A stretch of DNA of 64,000 nucleotides from Anaerorhabdus furcosa (GTDB taxonomy: Bacteria > Bacillota_I > Bacilli_A > Erysipelotrichales > Erysipelotrichaceae): positions 124,001 through 188,000 of the forward strand of contig NZ_FUWY01000004.1 of NCBI RefSeq assembly GCF_900167375.1. Reading direction: 5' to 3'. The notes below the pieces were generated by a model. That model had not been told where the DNA came from. It ran no database searches and saw only the letters and a list, made by a program, of their open reading frames with translations. Shown here piece by piece: positions 61,817 to 64,000 of this stretch. The translations under genes and the position numbers were made by a program. How positions within the stretch are numbered: position 1 is the stretch's first letter; every line of letters starts with the position of its first letter.

Positions 61817-62281
61817 TTATTTTATAGGTATCATCATTTTTGTTAGATAGTGATTTGATGATTGCTCCGTTTCATTTAAGTACTGATAAATAATTGCACC
61901 TTGTGGTTTTAGATGATGTTCTTGTATAAATCCAAATAAATCTTCTAGGGTTGGATCTTGATTTTCATATTTTCCCAGATCAATTGCAGTTACAATTTTT
62001 TGTTTATTTATTTGTTTAATTGCAATTTCAGAATCTGCTTCTACTACTTCTAGTACTGGAAAACCTACCTCAACATCCAAGTTCTCTAAATCCATATTGT
62101 GAAAGTAAACCATGGGTCCATCCATTATTAACCTATTTTGCTTATTCAAGTATTCTTGAATTGAATGAAGCGATATTTCACTAAACAAACTAAACTCTTT
62201 CATAAAATCAATGTTCTTTCGAATCGCAACAAAATAATGTTGTGGGTATTCTTTAATTGTAATATTTGATATTCTTACCAT
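61817..62281 (-). CDS. GyrI-like/effector-binding domain protein
   Basis: 154 residues from the ATG with GGAG six bases upstream (MVRISNITI). Features of the AraC effector-binding/GyrI fold: KEYPQHYFVAIRKNIDF, VYFHNMDLENLDVEVGFPV, TAIDLGKYENQ and a closing YLNETEQ...TKMMIPIK. These domains bind hydrophobic small molecules, and stand-alone forms can act as hydrolases of toxic compounds. No DNA-binding domain is attached. Confidence 0.75.
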   Translation of the reverse strand: MVRISNITIKEYPQHYFVAIRKNIDFMKEFSLFSEISLHSIQEYLNKQNRLIMDGPMVYFHNMDLENLDVEVGFPVLEVVEADSEIAIKQINKQKIVTAIDLGKYENQDPTLEDLFGFIQEHHLKPQGAIIYQYLNETEQSSNHYLTKMMIPIK

Positions 62282-62339
62282 AATATTCTCCGTTTCTAAC
62301 ATTATTCTACTAAAGTTCAGTTGTCATCTTCTGTCAGGT

Positions 62340-62372
62340 TTAAAGAAAAGAATGAATTATTATTCATTCTTA
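62340..62372 (-). terminator. intrinsic terminator after the nitroreductase gene
   Basis: Stem AAGAATGAAT/ATTCATTCTT with a four-base loop and TTCTTT on the minus strand; overlaps the stop codon. Confidence 0.75.
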
Positions 62373-62963
62373 CTTAAATACAATAAATCGATTTTCAATT
62401 GGATCAAATTCTTTCTCACCTGCTCCTGCAGTAATGCCTCCTATTGGCATTTGAGACATCAAGCGCCATGAAGTAGGTAAATTGAATGTTGCATGAACTT
62501 CTTCATCAATAAGGGGATTGTAGTGTTGTAAATTTGCACCTAGTCCTCTTTCTTCCAATGCTGTCCATACAGCCCATTGAACCATGCCACTACTTTGTGT
62601 TGACCACAATGGGAAGTTATCTTTATAAAGAGGGAAATCTTTTTGTAACTCACTTACCTTTTCTTGATCTTCAAAGAATAAAACTGTTCCATGTGCTGAT
62701 GCAAACCCTGCAATCTTTTCATCAGTAGGTTGCCACTTATCCTCGGGTATCATCCTGTGTAATGTTTCAAGTACAATATCCCAAATTTTCTTATGATTAT
62801 CACCTAATGCTAAGACAACGCGAGCTGTTTGAGAATTAAATGCAGATGGTACATGCAATACGCATTCCTTAATAATCTTTTCTACTTCCTCATCACTGAT
62901 GGGTAATTCATTATTTAAACCATAAATAGTTCTTCTATTTTTCATTGCTTCAATAAACTCCAT
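62370..62963 (-). CDS. nitroreductase family protein (Frm2-like)
   Basis: 197 residues. FMN-binding Arg motif AMKNRRTIYGL at the start, PSAFNSQTARVV, and WTALEERGLGANLQHYNPLID. The spacing matches the short Frm2/YdfN-like branch that uses NAD(P)H and FMN to reduce nitro-compounds or quinones or respond to lipid oxidants. Monocistronic, with its own terminator. Confidence 0.88.
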   Translation of the reverse strand: MEFIEAMKNRRTIYGLNNELPISDEEVEKIIKECVLHVPSAFNSQTARVVLALGDNHKKIWDIVLETLHRMIPEDKWQPTDEKIAGFASAHGTVLFFEDQEKVSELQKDFPLYKDNFPLWSTQSSGMVQWAVWTALEERGLGANLQHYNPLIDEEVHATFNLPTSWRLMSQMPIGGITAGAGEKEFDPIENRFIVFK

Positions 62964-63049
62964 AAAATCACATCCTTTCTTGTTTGATATGTTGTTTATA
63001 CTCTAACCATAACAAACTAATTTCTTTTATCAAGAAAAGTGCTCTTTTA

Positions 63050-63394
63050 TTAGAAGTAGGTACATTCAAATCCATGGTCAATAAAGAATTTGTGAATCCC
63101 TTTTACGCTTTTGTTTTCAGCACCCCATGATAAATCTAATATACCCGAACCTGCTCCAAGTGAAACAACAAGTACTTCAATTTTTTGCTCACTCGCAAGT
63201 AGCGAAACAGAAACACCTGTCGATGAATTATTTCTAAAAAAGTATTGTTCCATAAAAATATTGATTGAAATTACATCATTGATTGATGTGGATTCAATAA
63301 AACAATCTGGAAATTCACGCTTATAATCTGATTTTATTATTTGAATCAATTGTAGACCGTTTTCCTTTTCAATTTTAAACTTCTCTATTTTCAT
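63050..63394 (-). CDS. hypothetical protein (DUF6054-like)
   Basis: 114 residues: KIEKFKIEKENGLQLIQIIKSDYKREFP and VLVVSLGAGSGILDLSWGAENKSVKGIHKFFIDHGFECTYF. Cytoplasmic, no membrane helix or signal. The Gly-rich SLGAGSGILDLSWGAE core is reminiscent of a small uncharacterised family found in Bacillota (DUF6054), but I am not certain. Function unknown. It follows the MFS gene by 34 bases. Confidence 0.6.
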   Translation of the reverse strand: MKIEKFKIEKENGLQLIQIIKSDYKREFPDCFIESTSINDVISINIFMEQYFFRNNSSTGVSVSLLASEQKIEVLVVSLGAGSGILDLSWGAENKSVKGIHKFFIDHGFECTYF

Positions 63395-63428
63395 AACTCT
63401 CCCTGACTTTCTATTTAACTCGTTTATA

Positions 63429-64000
63429 CTAATTTCTCTTCATCATTGCAAGATACACTCTTTTACTACACATTGTAAAGAAGAAAATAATACTGATTAA
63501 AGCACAACCCATTAAGACCATTTCAGTACTCATTACATTGACTGCAAGACTTACAAGAAAAGAAGCGACTGGTATTGATGCTGAAGACAATGCATAAATA
63601 ATCGAATTAATGCGTCCTAAATATTCTGGTTTTACTGATTGAATTGTAAGAACGCCTACAAAAGTATAAAGCAAAGCAACTGCTCCTCCACAAAATACAC
63701 CAAACACAAAGACTACAAAATACATTAGTTTGTCATTTGCAATCAGTCGTCCAAAAATAAGTGGTCCCAAATACATGATAATTAGTGCAAAAGCTCCCAA
63801 TCGAATTAAGCGATACTCTGTTAACTTCTTTTTTACTTTAGGAAACAGGAATGAACCCATAACACCACCTAGTGTTAAGCTAAGTCCAATCACAGATAAC
63901 ATGATTTCACCAGAGTGCAATATTTCTTTAACAAGCGGTGCCTCCAATGCGTTTAAAGGTGCATAGATGCCATTCATAAACGTTGCAAGAATCAAAATAT
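63429..64000 (-). CDS. MFS transporter, C-terminal part (cut by window edge)
   Basis: At least 190 residues with six hydrophobic segments; the frame stays open to the window end. Includes YAPLNALEAPLVKEI, GGVMGSFLFPKVKKKL, a conserved inter-helix loop, and GVLTIQSVKPEYLGRINSIIY, the pattern of MFS_3-type drug/efflux carriers. Substrate unknown. The N-terminal half lies beyond position 64000. Confidence 0.8.
   Translation of the reverse strand, partial: ILILATFMNGIYAPLNALEAPLVKEILHSGEIMLSVIGLSLTLGGVMGSFLFPKVKKKLTEYRLIRLGAFALIIMYLGPLIFGRLIANDKLMYFVVFVFGVFCGGAVALLYTFVGVLTIQSVKPEYLGRINSIIYALSSASIPVASFLVSLAVNVMSTEMVLMGCALISIIFFFTMCSKRVYLAMMKRN

Noticed and set aside
1-64000. tRNA, rRNA, CRISPR, insertion sequence or prophage features
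   Set aside because: No cloverleaf, repeat-spacer array, transposase, integrase other than the housekeeping XerC, or phage structural gene was recognised on either strand.

Overview
The window reads as an AT-rich, Gram-positive-type (Bacillota) chromosome segment from an organism equipped for anaerobic life. The gene order rpsP-khpA-rimM-trmD-rplS-lepB-rbgA-rnhB-dprA-topA-trmFO-xerC-rpsB-tsf is the Bacillota housekeeping arrangement. RNase Y, an RNase J2-like protein, KhpA, YmfF/YmfH and an LCP protein point the same way. Anaerobic equipment includes a flavodiiron-rubredoxin-NADH reductase fusion, a separate rubredoxin, a 2[4Fe-4S] ferredoxin, a glycyl radical enzyme and a lipoprotein flavin reductase. 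An Erysipelotrichia-like host is my best guess; no rRNA gene is present to confirm it. Almost all genes lie on the minus strand, so transcription runs right to left; HAD, ymfF-ymfH and ssb are the plus-strand exceptions.

Layout, left to right. 1-12.4 kb is a capsule/exopolysaccharide locus. In transcription order it holds cpsC (chain length), cpsD (tyrosine kinase), cpsB (phosphatase), an LCP attachment enzyme, a membrane nucleotide-sugar dehydratase, the NusG paralogue LoaP, a 716-base non-coding leader, the initiating sugar transferase, four glycosyltransferases, a Wzy-type polymerase and the start of a probable flippase cut by the window edge. 12.6-15.5 kb holds a monofunctional transglycosylase, yneF, a probable 6S RNA and a Na/phosphate transporter with Pho-box-like repeats in its promoter. 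15.6-19.3 kb holds the oxygen/NO-detoxifying rubredoxin and flavodiiron genes plus a hydrolase. 19.3-33.7 kb is the translation, RNA modification, replication and secretion core, ending with ffh and htrA.

33.8-43.1 kb mixes a HAD phosphatase, NAD salvage (pncA-pncB), ymfF-ymfH, a tail-less SSB, a GNAT, an undescribed 56-residue peptide gene with its own promoter and terminator, and a TetR regulator beside an FMN-binding lipoprotein reductase with a palindromic operator at its start site. 43.2-49.7 kb pairs a BmpA/Nup nucleoside ABC transporter with a YjjI-family glycyl radical enzyme. 49.7-57.9 kb carries ftsK, an active-site-degraded RNase J2-like gene, miaB, ferredoxin, ymdB and rny. 58-64 kb has a BvgS-like hybrid sensor kinase, DedA, and a small stress/detoxification-looking cluster ending in a truncated MFS transporter.

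No tRNA, rRNA, insertion sequence, CRISPR array or phage gene was recognised. The points most worth pursuing are the Pho-like repeats, the YjjI-nucleoside transporter pairing, the 56-residue peptide, the RNase J pseudoenzyme, the LoaP leader and the TetR/flavin-reductase switch.
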